Shown here piece by piece: positions 47,182 to 61,000 of a stretch of DNA of 64,000 nt. Position 1 is the first letter of the stretch. Every line of letters begins with the position of its first letter. The position numbers and the translations under genes are program-made. The stretch is taken from NCBI RefSeq assembly GCF_023006505.1, contig NZ_JALBGV010000017.1, positions 26,820-90,819 of the forward strand, written 5' to 3'. Under the pieces are notes generated by a model, which saw nothing but the letters and a program-made list of their open reading frames with translations, was not told the origin of the DNA and did not search any database. The DNA comes from Neorhizobium sp. SHOUNA12A (GTDB taxonomy: Bacteria > Pseudomonadota > Alphaproteobacteria > Rhizobiales > Rhizobiaceae).

Positions 47182-48444
47182 TTACAGGTCCAGTTTGTCG
47201 ATCATCGTCTGGGTGATCAGGCAGATGCCGTTTTCGGTGCGCCGGAAACGCTTCGCATCGATTTCGGGATCCTCGCCGACCACCAGGCCCTCCGGAATGG
47301 TTACACCGTGATCGATGACGACATTGCGAAGCTGCGCGCGTCTTCCGATCCGGACGTTCGGCAGCACGACCGCGCCCTCGAGGCGTGAATAGGAATTGGC
47401 GCGTACCCCGGTGAACAGCAGGCTGCGATTGAGCGACGAACCGGAAATGATGCAGTCGCCTGAAACGACCGACGAGGTCGCCGAGCCGCGGCGGTTTTCG
47501 TCGTCATGGACGAATTTCGCCGGCGGGGTGATTTCCGCATAGGTCCAGATCGGCCAGGACTTGTCATAGATATCAAGCCCGGGAACGATTTCCGTCAGGT
47601 CGATATTGGCCTGCCAGTAGGCGTCGACCGTGCCTGCGTCGCGCCAGTAGGGTTCGCGCTCGAAATCGGACCGAACGCAGCTATCGGCGAACCGATGGGC
47701 GACCGCTTTGCCGTGCTCGACAATATAGGGAATGATGTCCTTGCCGAAGTCGCGGCTGGAGCCGGGCGTTTCGGCGTCGCGCTTCAGCACGTCCATCAGG
47801 AACTTGGTGTGGAAGACGTAGATGCCCATCGAGGCGAGCGCGAAACCGGGATTGCCGGGAATGCCGGGCGGATCGGCGGGCTTCTCGACGAAGGCGATGA
47901 TCTCGTCCTTCTCGTTGACATGCATGACGCCGAAGCCGGTGGCTTCCATGCGCGGCACTTCCAGGCAGCCGACGGTGACCTGGGCGCCGCTGTCCACATG
48001 CTGCTGGAGCATGTATTCGTAGTCCATCTTGTAGACGTGGTCGCCGGCGAGGATGACCATGTATTCAGGCGCGTAGGCCTCGATGATGTCGATGTTCTGG
48101 AAGACAGCGTCGGCGGTGCCTTCGTACCATTGCGTCTCGGAGACGCGCTGGGAGGCGGGGAGGATGTCGAAGCTCTCGTTGCGTTCGGGCCGGAAGAAGT
48201 TCCAGCCGCGCTGCATGTGGCGGATCAGCGAATGCGCCTTGTATTGCGTCGCCACACCGATGCGGCGGATGCCGGAATTCAGTGCGTTCGACAGTGCGAA
48301 ATCGATGATGCGCGCCTTGCCGCCGAAATAGACCGCCGGCTTGGCGCGGCGGTCGGTGAGTTCCTTCAATCGGCTGCCGCGACCGCCGGCAAGCACATAG
48401 GCCATGGCATCGCGCGATAGAGGCTGAATTCTTTTCTCGTTCAT
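47182..48444 (-). CDS. glgC: Glucose-1-phosphate adenylyltransferase
   Basis: 420 residues. [39 protein letters not shown] is the nucleotide-binding start, [12 protein letters not shown] the metal-binding Asp site and [13 protein letters not shown] the sugar-phosphate site. It makes ADP-glucose from ATP and glucose-1-phosphate, the committed step. Rhizobial enzymes are activated by fructose-6-phosphate and pyruvate. Nineteen bases follow glgB. Confidence 0.96.
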   Translation of the reverse strand: MNEKRIQPLSRDAMAYVLAGGRGSRLKELTDRRAKPAVYFGGKARIIDFALSNALNSGIRRIGVATQYKAHSLIRHMQRGWNFFRPERNESFDILPASQRVSETQWYEGTADAVFQNIDIIEAYAPEYMVILAGDHVYKMDYEYMLQQHVDSGAQVTVGCLEVPRMEATGFGVMHVNEKDEIIAFVEKPADPPGIPGNPGFALASMGIYVFHTKFLMDVLKRDAETPGSSRDFGKDIIPYIVEHGKAVAHRFADSCVRSDFEREPYWRDAGTVDAYWQANIDLTEIVPGLDIYDKSWPIWTYAEITPPAKFVHDDENRRGSATSSVVSGDCIISGSSLNRSLLFTGVRANSYSRLEGAVVLPNVRIGRRAQLRNVVIDHGVTIPEGLVVGEDPEIDAKRFRRTENGICLITQTMIDKLDL

Positions 48445-48463
48445 CGTTCCCTCCCAAGGTCCC

Positions 48464-50673
<2,210 letters not shown>

Positions 50674-50674
<1 letters not shown>

Positions 50675-53136
50675 CAGGCTCTCCAGATTTCCGACGCATA
50701 CTGACGAATAGTTCTGTCCGAGGAGAACCATCCCATCCGGGCGGTATTGCGAATTGTCTTCGAATACCAGGATTTAGGGTTGGACCAGATTTGGTCAACG
50801 TTACGCTGGGCTTCCGCGTAGGCGTCGAAATCTGCGGCGACCATGAACCAGTCATGATTGTAGATGCCGTCGATCAGGCCGGTGAAGCGGGAGCGGTCGT
50901 CCGGCGAAAAGACACCGGTCGCGATCGCGTTGAGCGCCTGGGCCAGTTCACGCGACTTCTCGATGATGGCGCGGGGCTGGTGGCCTTCTTCGCGGACCTT
51001 GGCGACTTCGTCGGCAGTCATGCCGAAGATGACAATGTTTTCCTCGCCGACATGGTCGCGCATCTCGACATTGGCGCCGTCGAGCGTGCCGATGGTCAGT
51101 GCGCCGTTCAGAGCGAACTTCATGTTGCCGGTGCCGGATGCTTCCATGCCGGCGGTGGAGATCTGTTCGGAAAGATCGGCGGCCGGAACGATGATCTCGG
51201 CGAGCGAGACGTTGTAGTTCGGCACGAAAACGACCTTCAGCAGGCCGCGAACGGCCGGGTCGTTATTGATGGTGCGAGCCACGTCGTTGGCGAGCTTGAT
51301 GATCAGCTTGGCGTTGTGATAGCTCGGCGCCGCCTTGCCGGCGAACAGTTTTACGCGCGGGACCCAGTCCAGTTCGGGATGCGAGCGGATCTGATCGTAA
51401 AGGGCGACGGCTTCGATGATGTTCAAAAGCTGGCGCTTGTATTCGTGGATGCGCTTGATCTGGATATCGAACATTGCCGACGGATCGATGCGGATGCCCA
51501 TGCGGCTGCCGACGAGATTGGCGAGCTGCACCTTGTTGGCCCGCTTCACGGCGGCGAACTTCTCCTGGAACGCCTTGTCGTCGGCATGGGCATTGAGCCC
51601 CTTCAAGGCATCGGTATTGTCTAGGAACTCGTCGCCGATGGCTTCCTGAATGAGCGAGGTGAGACCCTGGTTGCATTGCATCAGCCAGCGGCGCGGGGTG
51701 ATGCCGTTGGTCTTGTTGTTGATGCGGGCCGGATACATCGTGTGCAGGTCGGCGAACACCGTGACCTTCATCAGGTCGGTGTGCAAGGCCGAGACGCCAT
51801 TGACCGAATGGGAGCCGACAAAGGCAAGGTTGCCCATGCGGACGCGACGGTCGCCGCTTTCGTCGATCAGCGAGATCGAGCGGATCTGGGTATCGGAGAA
51901 GCTCTTCTGCTTGCGCGCCTCGATCAGGATCAGGGCGTTGATCGCATAGACGATCTGCATGTGGCGCGGCAGAAGGCGTTCGAACAGCGGCACCGGCCAG
52001 GTTTCCAGCGCTTCCGGCAAGAGCGTGTGGTTGGTGTAGGAGAAGGTCTGGCGGGTGACAGACCAGGCCTGCTCGAAATCCATGCCGTGGATGTCGGTCA
52101 GGAGGCGCATCAGCTCGGCGATCGACACGGCCGGGTGGGTGTCGTTGAGCTGGATCGCGACCTTCTCGTGCAGATTGGTGAAATCCGGATATTGCTGCAG
52201 GTGGCGGCGCAGGATGTCCTGAAGCGAGGCCGACGAGAAGAAGAACTCCTGGCGCAGGCGCAGTTCCTGGCCGGCCGGGTTGGCATCTGCCGGGTAGAGG
52301 ACTCGGGTCAGGCTTTCGGCCTTGTTGCTTTCGCGCAGGGCGCCGATGTGGTCGCCGGCGTTGAAGGCATCTAGCAGAATCGGGTCGATCGGCTGGGCCG
52401 ACCAGAGGCGCAGCGTGTTGACGCGTTTTCCGCGCCAGCCGACGGCCGGCGTGTCATAGGCCATGGCGATGACGCGTTCGGCCGGCTTCCAGACGTAACG
52501 CGGCGTCTCGTCGTAACCGCCGACCGTCTCGACCGTGCCGCCGTAGCCGATCTCGTAGGAGCTTTCGCGGCGTTCGAATTCCCAGGGGTTGCCGTGGGCG
52601 AGCCAGCTTTCCGGAAGCTCGACCTGCCAGCCATCAGCCATCTGCTGGCGGAACAGGCCGTGGACGTAGCGGATGCCGTAGCCATAGGCCGGAATGTCGA
52701 CGGTCGCCATGCTCTCCATGAAACAGGCAGCAAGCCGGCCGAGGCCGCCGTTGCCAAGTGCGGCATCCGGTTCCAGAACCGCAATCACGTCGATGTCGAC
52801 GCCGAGCGAAGACAGCGCGTCGCGGATTTCCTGCATCAGGCCCATGTTGCTGACCGCGTCACGCATCAGGCGGCCGATCAGGAATTCAAGCGACAGGTAA
52901 TAGACGCGCTTGCCGCCGGTCCGATAGACCTTGCGGGTCGATTCCATCCAGGTGTCGATGATGCGGTCGCGCACAACCAAGATGGTGGCGGTCAGCCAGT
53001 CGTGGGGCTTGGCCACCTTCGCGTCCTTGCCGATACGGTAGGTCAGGCGCTCGATGATCTCTTCCGCCATGATTTCGGGGCGAGAGCTGCGGGGGGCCGG
53101 CTGAGGAATTTCGACCGGAGAAGACGTGTTGTTCAT
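50674..53136 (-). CDS. glgP: Glycogen phosphorylase
   Basis: 820 residues, normal for GT35. NGGLGRLAACFMESMATVDIPAYGYGIRY near the N-terminus and EASGTGNMKFALNGALTIGTLDGANVEM with the Schiff-base lysine for pyridoxal phosphate. It releases glucose-1-phosphate from chain ends. First gene of the glycogen operon, so its upstream 199-bp region must hold the main promoter. Confidence 0.96.
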
Positions 53137-53335
53137 ATGTCGCCAACTTTCTGGGGAGCGGGAGGAAGGGCGTCCGATTCAGTCCATCTGGCATGATGTA
53201 TAGAGACAGTTTATGCACCGTTATGACACTGCGCAATGACCGATTTATCTTTGCGTGTATCGGCTGGACAAGACCAACGAAAAACGCCCCGCCGGTGAGG
53301 GCGGGGCGTTTTTGCGGCCTTTCTGGAAGGCAGGT
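53137..53335. other. Upstream region of the glycogen operon
   Basis: 199 bp that must hold the glg promoter on the minus strand and, at its far end, the terminator of the von Willebrand gene. No operator recognised by eye. Confidence 0.4.
53281..53313 (-). terminator. Terminator of the TadG-like gene
   Basis: Perfect stem AAAACGCCCCGCC (53281-53293) / GGCGGGGCGTTTT (53300-53312), 6-base loop, T-rich on both strands. It lies 23 bases past the stop at 53336. Confidence 0.88.
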
Positions 53336-54574
53336 TCAGTTGGTCAGGCGGGTACCCGTCTTGGCGGCCTTGCGGGCGATCTCGCCGAAGCTCTCGACCA
53401 GCGTCGTCATGTCGTCCGGTTCGTAATAATATTCGGCCTTGCCGCTTGAGCAGTATTCGAGCAGGCTCTTGCCATTGGCCGGGGCCATGAAGGCGATCGT
53501 GTAGATCTTGATGCCGTCGGTCTTGGCCTGATCGCAGATGCCACGCACCTTGGTATCCAGCGTCTTGTTCCAGCTCGAGCTGTTGCCGGTCATTTCTCCA
53601 TCCGTCATCAAAACGATGAAACGCTCGAAAGAGGTGTTCTTCTTGCTGTCGTGCGCGGTCTTTTCGGTGGCATTGGCGGCCTTCAGCGCGTTGACGGCGT
53701 TGGTCATCGCGCCACTGGCGTCGGTACCGCCGTCCGGGACGGCCGGCAGCTTGTTGACATAGGTGGACACGGCGGTTGTGCCCCAGTCGATTTTCTGCTC
53801 AGTCTTGGTCTTGTCGTCGTAGCTGTCGGCGCCGACGCGGATCAGCTCGTTGCCGGGGTCGGCCTTCTTGAGTTCCGCGAACATCACTGCGGCCGCGGTC
53901 TTCAGCGACAGCATCTTGGACAGGTAGTTCGGCACGGTCCTGGTGCAGGTCTTGTACTGCCAGCCGGTGGAGCAGTCGTAGCTTTCCTGCTTGGTGGGGT
54001 TGGTCGGGTCGACCGTCGTCGTATCCCAGGCCATCGAGCCCGATTCGTCGAGCGCCAGATACATGGAGAGCGCATTGCCTTCGCGGCCGCTCGCAGACTT
54101 GCTGTCGACGCTGACACGCATGGTGGTGAAGCCGACGAACGACGTCAGCCCCGTCAGCGGCACCTCATAGGCGGACTTCATGCTGACTTCGTAACTGGCC
54201 GCAGTGTTCGAGGTCGTCGCGATGGTCGCAAGGGCTGTGGTGTCTTTCTCGATCTTGGCGATCGCGGCGTCCTGCTCAGCGGTAGGCAGGCCGGAGTTCC
54301 GGATGTCGGCCTTCTTGGGCCCAAGCAGGAAATTCTTGGCGAGGGTCTGAGCCTCCTCAACCGTCATGGTGCCCTTGTCGGCCATGGCGGCCGCGGCGGC
54401 GAGCGTGGCGCTGTCGGCGAGCGCCTGCAGCTTGTTCTTTTCTTCCATCACGTGGGTCAGATCGACCGCGACACCGCCTACAGCCAGCAGCACAGGAAGC
54501 ATGGCTGCCGTTATGATGCCGAAATTACCTGCGCGGTCCTTCACCAACCGCCTAAAAAGCGTGTGCCTCATCAT
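53336..54574 (-). CDS. TadE/TadG-like protein with von Willebrand A domain
   Basis: 412 residues. The N-terminal DRAGNFGIITAAMLPVLLAVGGVAVDLTHVMEEKNKLQALADSATLAAAAAM is the TadE/G-like anchor. The von Willebrand A domain has the canonical MIDAS DESGS (YLALDESGSMAWDTT), then SFERFIVLMTDGEMTGN. Likely an inner-membrane-anchored or secreted, Ca/Mg-binding adhesive protein. Resembles the gene at 29932. A 125-bp gap separates it from the transglutaminase gene on the same strand. Confidence 0.85.
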   Translation of the reverse strand: MMRHTLFRRLVKDRAGNFGIITAAMLPVLLAVGGVAVDLTHVMEEKNKLQALADSATLAAAAAMADKGTMTVEEAQTLAKNFLLGPKKADIRNSGLPTAEQDAAIAKIEKDTTALATIATTSNTAASYEVSMKSAYEVPLTGLTSFVGFTTMRVSVDSKSASGREGNALSMYLALDESGSMAWDTTTVDPTNPTKQESYDCSTGWQYKTCTRTVPNYLSKMLSLKTAAAVMFAELKKADPGNELIRVGADSYDDKTKTEQKIDWGTTAVSTYVNKLPAVPDGGTDASGAMTNAVNALKAANATEKTAHDSKKNTSFERFIVLMTDGEMTGNSSSWNKTLDTKVRGICDQAKTDGIKIYTIAFMAPANGKSLLEYCSSGKAEYYYEPDDMTTLVESFGEIARKAAKTGTRLTN

Positions 54575-54587
54575 AGCCCCCAGATCC

Positions 54588-54604
54588 GTTCAATTCATTT
54601 GAAC
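54588..54604. promoter_or_regulatory. Inverted repeat before the TadG-like gene
   Basis: GTTCAA-TTCAT-TTGAAC, perfect 6-bp arms, 14 bases upstream of the ATG at 54574. Confidence 0.3.
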
Positions 54605-54699
54605 ATCTCCGGTGTATTCCTGGCGGGTATAGGAAGGTTTAAACCATTCGTTGCAATTTTAGCGGACCACAGGAATCAGCGCCAAAACGGGGCGGGATT

Positions 54700-55581
54700 T
54701 CATGATTTCAGTGGAATGACGTCGACGGCTTGCTCGGCTTTTTGGTTTCCGTAACCTTTGAGCATGCCGATGACCGGGGCGACGTCGGAATAATCGCGGC
54801 CGTAACCGACGACGATGTGGTCGCTGCCGGCCGGAATGTTGTTTGTCGGATCGAGTTCGATATAACCCATGGTCTCGCCGCACCAGATCCGCACCCAGGC
54901 GTGCATGGCGTCGGCGCCTTCGAGTCGTTCCTTGCCCGGCGGCGGAATGGTGCGCAGAAAGCCGCTGACATACCCGGCCGGAATGCCGAGGCTGCGGAGC
55001 GCGACGATCATGATATGGGTGAAATCCTGGCAGACGCCGCGCTTCAGCCGGAAGGCCTCTTTCGGCGTGGTGTCGACATTGGTCGCCTTGGCGTCGTAGG
55101 TGAAGTCCTTGTAGATGCGGGCGCAGACGGCGAGGGCGATCTCGCGCACCGTCTGGCCGGGCCTGGCGATCTCGCGGGCATAGGCGGCGATCAGCGGCTC
55201 TTCGGCAAGCCGCGGGCTTGCACCCGTCAGGTGATGGGGCGAGGCGGCATCGACCGACCAGAAATCCGCCAGCTCGTCGGCGAGCGTCGTCAGTTCCGGC
55301 GACAGGTCCGCGGTCATCGAGGTGGCTTCCACCATGACCCGGGCCTGCATGCGGATGTCGAGCGTTTCGTGCGGCGCGCGCAGCAGCACGGAGGTCGCCG
55401 ACTGGCCGAAGAAATCGATGAAGGTGGTCCGCTCCTCGGCATTCGGGCCGACGGTGATCGAGCCGGCGATCAGCCGCTGCCGGTCGGGCAGCGACAGTGG
55501 CAGCAGGCGGATGACGTGGCGGGCGCCCGAGGCCGGCACGTCGTAGGTATAACCCATGTGAAGCGAGAGATCGTAGAGCAT
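54700..55581 (-). CDS. Transglutaminase-like cysteine peptidase
   Basis: 293 residues. N-terminal beta domain (bacterial transglutaminase-like N-terminal region) and the papain-like triad Cys184 (RGVCQDFTH), His227 (AMHAWVRIW) and Asp244 (IELDPTNN). These proteins are thought to act as peptidases or amidases rather than crosslinkers. The ATG overlaps the stop of the ATP-grasp gene (TGATG), so it is the last gene of a three-gene unit. No signal peptide, so cytoplasmic. Confidence 0.88.
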   Translation of the reverse strand: MLYDLSLHMGYTYDVPASGARHVIRLLPLSLPDRQRLIAGSITVGPNAEERTTFIDFFGQSATSVLLRAPHETLDIRMQARVMVEATSMTADLSPELTTLADELADFWSVDAASPHHLTGASPRLAEEPLIAAYAREIARPGQTVREIALAVCARIYKDFTYDAKATNVDTTPKEAFRLKRGVCQDFTHIMIVALRSLGIPAGYVSGFLRTIPPPGKERLEGADAMHAWVRIWCGETMGYIELDPTNNIPAGSDHIVVGYGRDYSDVAPVIGMLKGYGNQKAEQAVDVIPLKS

Positions 55582-57992
55582 CAGCTGAAATAAGTCTGGC
55601 CGAGAATATCGGACAGCTTCTCCATCTCCTGTTCGAGCTTGCGGTAGGTATCCTCGCTCATCCCTTCCGGGGTCATCACCGCAAGGCCGGAATGCAGCCG
55701 CATCGCCTCGCGGTAGAAGGGCGACATCTGACCGTTGACGAAGGCGTTCGGCAGCTGTTCCACCTCGGTGCGGATCTCGTTCAGCTGGAAGAGGATCGAG
55801 CGCGGATTGAGCGGGTCGAGCCCCAGGAGGTCGGCGACCGTCAGCCTCGCGGTGGCGACGTTGTAGCGGCGGCGATGGGTCATCACGCTGTCGCCGATTT
55901 CGAGCAGCATGTCGAGTGAGCCGTCCGGCGCATCCGGGCCGGACATGTGGCCGAGCAGGCGGGTCATGTGCATGCCGCGTTCGAGATGACGGCCGATCGA
56001 CAGGAAGCGCCAGCCGGTGAAACGGTACATGTTTTCATGCACCAGACCGGCAAAGCCCGCGAGCTTGCGCAGGAGGATGGTCATGGCATGCGAGGCGTCG
56101 TCGCCTGCATGCACGGTGTCGTGGAAGCGGCGGGCGGTCTTGGCAAGATCGGTCAGCGCCAGCCAGCCATCCGGCGAGAAGCGGTCGCGGATATTGCTCG
56201 CCGAATAGATGGCGCTGTCGATGTTGCGCAAAAGCGTTGCAGGCACCGCCTTCACCATCTCGATGTCGGTGCCCTTGAGGTAACGGGTGACGTCGGCGAG
56301 CAGCGGCGCGTTCGGATCGGCGGATTCGGCATAACGCTGGTGCCAGGCGCGCAGGATGCGCAGTGCGCCTTCGGCCCGCTCGATATACCGCCCCAACCAA
56401 TAGAGATTGTCGGCGGCGCGGCTCGGCAGGCTGCCGGGCATGTTGCGGGTGAAACTCTCCTCGGGCGGCAGAAGCGTCGCCCTCGCGACCGGCTTGTCGC
56501 TGACGATCCAGACGTCTGCCGCAGCCCCGCCGGACTGCATGGCGATCGCCGCCACGTCGTCGCCGGCGCCGATGCGGGCAAAACCGCCCGGCATGATCTG
56601 CCAGCCGTGTTCGGTGCGGGCGGCGAAGACGCGCAACGACATCGGCCGCGGGGTGAGCTTGCCGTTGACATAGACGGGCGTCGTGGAAAGCGTCACCACC
56701 TCCTGGCCGACCAATTTGGCGCCTTCGGTCGCAAGCCATTCGCCGACCGTTTCCTTGGCCGTCTTGCGCAACGACGAGCCGAGCACCGACTGGCCATTGT
56801 CGTCGAAGAAGGGCAACCGCGAATAGGCGGGACCGATGACCATCCGCTCGATATTCTTGGCGACGTGCTCGCGTTCCTTTTTCTGCCCGCACCACCAGGT
56901 GGCGATCGAGGGCATGATCAGGTCCTCGCCGATCAGCCGCCGACAGACGGTCGGGGCAAAGGCGAGCAGCGCACGAGTTTCGAGAATGCCGGAGCCGAGC
57001 GCGTTGACGAAGGTCAGCGCGCCGGCCCGTAGCGCCTGGACCATGCCGGGGGTGCCGATATGGGAATGCTGGTTGAGCTCGAGCGGATCAGCGTAAGCCG
57101 CATCGAGACGGCGCCAGAGCACGCCGACCGGCTTGAGGCCGGCGACGGTGCGAACCATGACGCGGTCGTTGACGACCGTCAGGTCCTCGCCTTCAAGCAG
57201 CATGAAGCCGAGATAGCGGGCAATATAGGCGTGTTCGAAATAGGTCTCGTTGGCGGGACCGGGCGAAAGCACGGCAATGCGGTCGTCGGGGTGCTGCTTG
57301 TGAGACTGCAGCGCATCGCGGAAGGCGCCGAAAAAGGAGGCCAGCCGATGGACATGGCTCTCGGCATAGATATCGGAGAAGGCGCGGGTGGTGGCGACGC
57401 GGTTTTCCAGCGCGAAGCCAGCGCCTGACGGCGCCTGGGTACGGTCGGCAAGCACCCACCAGTTGCCGTCCGGGCCGCGTCCGATCTCGAAGGAGCAGAA
57501 ATGCAGGTAATGGCCCCCAACCGGCTTGACGCCGACCAGCGGGCGCAGGAATTCGGAGTTTCCGGCAATCAGCGCCGGCGGCAGGAAACCCTCCTGCACC
57601 AGCTTGTTCTCACCGTAAATATCGGCGATCAACGCTTCCAGAAGGTTGGCGCGCTGGGTCAGGCCCTTGCAGACCGTCTCCCATTCCTTGCCGTCGATGA
57701 GGACGGGCACATGGCTGATCGGCCAGTTGCGCTCGCCGCTGCCCTGGGCGCCGTAGGTGCGGTAAAAAACGCCGGCATCGCGTAGGTAACGGTCGGCGCG
57801 GGCGAAACGCTCACGCAGCTCGCCCTCGGTCATGCGGCCGAGATGCGAGATCAGGTTGCGCCAGACCGGCCGGATCTGGCCGTTCGCGTCGAGCATCTCG
57901 TCGGCAACGCCCGGCAGCGCCGCATAACCAAGCAGGGGATCGCGCGCGATCCCCTCTTTTGCCTTGCGTTCGGTTGCCGGCGTCTTGGACAT
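55581..57992 (-). CDS. Circularly permuted ATP-grasp fused to alpha-E domain
   Basis: 803 residues from ATG 57992 (MSKTPATERKAKEG). The first about 480 residues contain the circularly permuted ATP-grasp pattern (VPVLIDGKEWETVCKGLTQRANLLEALIADIYG, ETYFEHAYIARYLGFMLLEGEDLTVVNDRVMVRTVAGLKPVGVLWRR, LGSGILETRALLAF). From about 516 the all-helical alpha-E domain follows (SRAADNLYWLGRYIERAEGALRILRAWHQ, HENMYRFTGWRFLSIGRHLERGMHMTRLL). In many bacteria the two are separate genes; here they are one. ATP-grasp enzymes form amide bonds through acyl phosphates. Substrate unknown. Confidence 0.88.
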   Translation of the reverse strand: MSKTPATERKAKEGIARDPLLGYAALPGVADEMLDANGQIRPVWRNLISHLGRMTEGELRERFARADRYLRDAGVFYRTYGAQGSGERNWPISHVPVLIDGKEWETVCKGLTQRANLLEALIADIYGENKLVQEGFLPPALIAGNSEFLRPLVGVKPVGGHYLHFCSFEIGRGPDGNWWVLADRTQAPSGAGFALENRVATTRAFSDIYAESHVHRLASFFGAFRDALQSHKQHPDDRIAVLSPGPANETYFEHAYIARYLGFMLLEGEDLTVVNDRVMVRTVAGLKPVGVLWRRLDAAYADPLELNQHSHIGTPGMVQALRAGALTFVNALGSGILETRALLAFAPTVCRRLIGEDLIMPSIATWWCGQKKEREHVAKNIERMVIGPAYSRLPFFDDNGQSVLGSSLRKTAKETVGEWLATEGAKLVGQEVVTLSTTPVYVNGKLTPRPMSLRVFAARTEHGWQIMPGGFARIGAGDDVAAIAMQSGGAAADVWIVSDKPVARATLLPPEESFTRNMPGSLPSRAADNLYWLGRYIERAEGALRILRAWHQRYAESADPNAPLLADVTRYLKGTDIEMVKAVPATLLRNIDSAIYSASNIRDRFSPDGWLALTDLAKTARRFHDTVHAGDDASHAMTILLRKLAGFAGLVHENMYRFTGWRFLSIGRHLERGMHMTRLLGHMSGPDAPDGSLDMLLEIGDSVMTHRRRYNVATARLTVADLLGLDPLNPRSILFQLNEIRTEVEQLPNAFVNGQMSPFYREAMRLHSGLAVMTPEGMSEDTYRKLEQEMEKLSDILGQTYFS

Positions 57993-58000
57993 CGGGCGTT

Positions 58001-61000
58001 TCAGACTCCTTGCGGCCGGCGCAGATCGAGCGTCAGCGGGAATTCGGGTGAGGGCGTTTCGGCCAGAAGCGTATAACTTCCAGCGGTATGCCCCCATGGT
58101 TCGAACCGGGCGAGCCGGCGCGCTTCCGCCTCGTTGCCGTTGACCGGGAAGGTGTCATAACTACGCCCGCCCGGATGGGCAACGTGATAGATACAGCCGC
58201 CGATCGAACGGCCGGACCATGTATCATATATGTCGAACGTGAGCGGCGTATTAACCGGCAGGACCGGGTGCAGGCCGGCGGACGGCTGCCAGGCCTTGAA
58301 GCGGACGCCGGCAACCGAGACGCCGGACGTGCCGGTGCCCTTGAGCGGCACGGCACGGCCGTTGCAGGCGACGGTATAGCGGGCCGGGTTAGTGGTTTCG
58401 AGCCGGACCTGGAGGCGTTCCACCGACGAATCGACATAACGCACGGTGCCACCGATCGCCCCTTGCTCGCCCATCACGTGCCAGGGTTCGAGCGCCTGGC
58501 GCAGTTCGAGCTTGGAACCTTCGTATTCGACCTCGCCGAAGAAGGGAAAGCGGAATTCAAGCTGCGCCTCGAACCATTCAGGACGCAGGTCGAAGCCGTT
58601 TTCGCGCAGGTCCTGGAGGACGTCCATGAAGTCGGCCCAGACATATTGCGGCAGCATGAAGCGGTCGGCGAGCGCCGTTCCCCAGCGCACGACCCGGCCC
58701 TGCAGCGGGTTCTTCCAGAAGCGCGCGATCAGCGCCCGGACCAGCAATTGCTGGGCAAGCGACATGCGGGCATTCGGCGGCATTTCGAAACCGCGGAACT
58801 CGACGAGGCCGAGCCGTCCGGTCGGGCCGTCCGGCGAGAACAGCTTGTCGATGCAGATTTCCGAGCGGTGGGTATTGCCGGTGACATCGGTCAGAAGGTT
58901 GCGGAACAGGCGGTCGACCAGCCACGGCAGTGGCGGAGCACCCTGTCCGGGCGCCGGCACCTGGGCAAGCGCGATTTCCAGCTCGTACATCGAATCGTGG
59001 CGGGCCTCGTCGATGCGCGGCGCCTGGGAGGTCGGGCCGATGAACAGGCCGGAGAACAGGTAGGAGAGCGACGGATGGCGCTGCCAGTGGAGCACCAGGC
59101 TCTTCAACAGGTCGGGGCGGCGCAGGAACGGGCTGTCGTTCGGGTTGGCGCCGCCGACCACGACATGGTTGCCGCCGCCGGTGCCGGTGTGGCGGCCGTC
59201 GATCATGAACTTGTCAGCGCCGAGCCGGCTCTGGCGGGCTTCTTCGTAGATCGCGGTGGTGATCGACACCGTCTCCTTCCAGCTCGCGGCCGGATGGATG
59301 TTGACCTCGATGACACCGGGATCCGGTGCGACGCGGATGACGTTGATGCGCTCGTCATGCGGCGGCGCATAACCTTCGATATGGACGGGAAGGCCGAGTG
59401 CGGTGGCGGCGTTTTCGGCAGCGGCGATCAGTTCGAGATAGTCCTCGATCTTTTCGACCGGCGGCATGAAGACGCAGAGCCGGCCGTCGCGGGCTTCGAC
59501 CGAAATCGCGGTACGCACCGCGCCGCCGATTTCGCCGAGTGTTTGCTCGACGCGGCCGGGATTAGCGGCGTCGCCTGCCTTGAACGAGGATTCAGGCATG
59601 GCGCGGCCGGCCGGGATGATCGCCTCGGGCAGCGGCTGGCGGGGGATCGAGGGGTCGGCCTCGTGGATATAGGGAAACTGCGACGGTGGAACATAGGGCA
59701 GGGTGCCGAGCGGCAGGCGGTAACCGACCGGGCTGTCGCCGGGCACGAGGAAGATCTTGCCGCGGCGGGTGCGCCACCTCTCGCTGATCCAGCGCTTAGC
59801 GGCCGAGCTTCCGGTGGCCTGCGCGTTCCATGCCTGGACGGGTAGGACATAACCGCTGGCACTGGTCAGGCCGCGTTCGAAGACACGGGCGATGCGGTTG
59901 CGTTCCTCCGGATCCTTGAGCTTGGAATTGGACGGATCGACATTGTCCGGCAGGTTGCCTTCCTTGATGATCCATTCCGCCGGATCCTCATAGGCCGGTA
60001 CGACCATGTCCGGGGCAATGCCGAGTTCGCTTGCGATGCCGGTCAGGAGTTTGGCGGAATCCTGTTCGCCGATGCCGTAATCGCGGCCCTCCTCGGCGAC
60101 GAGGTCGGGATTGGTCCAGATCGGCCGGCCGTCCTTGCGCCAGTAGAGCGAAAAGGTCCAGCGCGGCAGGGTTTCGCCCGGATACCACTTGCCCTGGCCG
60201 TAATGCATGAAGCCGCCGGGCGCGAAACGCTCGCGCAGCTTGCGGATCAGGATGTCGGCCTTTTCGCGTTTGGTGGGGCCGACGGCATCGGTGTTCCATT
60301 CGCCGGATTCGAAATCGTCGATCGACACGAAAGTCGGCTCGCCGCCCATCGTCAGGCGTACATCCTGCGCCTTCAGCACCCGGTCTACCTGTTCGCCGAG
60401 GTCGTTCAGCGCATCCCACGACTCATCGGAGAAGGGTTTGGTGATGCGCGGATGTTCTGCGACGCGGTTGACCTTCATGTCGAAGGCGAAGGAGGTGTCA
60501 GCCTCTCCGAAATAGCCGCCTGATATCGGCGCGGCGTTGCGGAAATGCGGGGTGGCGGCCAGCGGGATATGGCTTTCGCCGGTCAGAAGCCCGGAAGTCG
60601 GGTCTAGACCGACCCAGCCGGCGCCGGGAAGATAGACTTCGCACCAGGCATGCAGGTCGGTGAAATCGACTTCGGTGCCGGAGGGACCGTCGAGCGCCTT
60701 CAGGTCCGGGGTGAGCTGGATGAGGTAGCCTGAGACGAAGCGGGTGGCGAGGCCGAGATGCCGCAGGATCTGGACAAGCAGCCAGCTGGTGTCGCGGCAG
60801 GACCCCATGGCGGAGGTCAGCGTCTGTTCCGGCGTCTGCACGCCCGGCTCCATACGGATGACATAACCGATCGCCTGCTGCAGGCGGGCGTTGATGCCGA
60901 CGATCATGTCGACCGTCGGCTGACCCGGGGACATGTCGAAGGTCTTGAGGTAGTCGACGAGCGCCGGTTCCGGCGGCTCCGGCACCATGTAGATCGACAG

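Noticed and set aside
50675..50731. Longer glgB start
   Set aside because: It lies inside glgP; the ATG at 50674 has GGAGAG and the usual TGATG coupling.
58088..59845. 585-codon open frame opposite the DUF2126 part
   Set aside because: Shadow; no ribosome binding site or domain.
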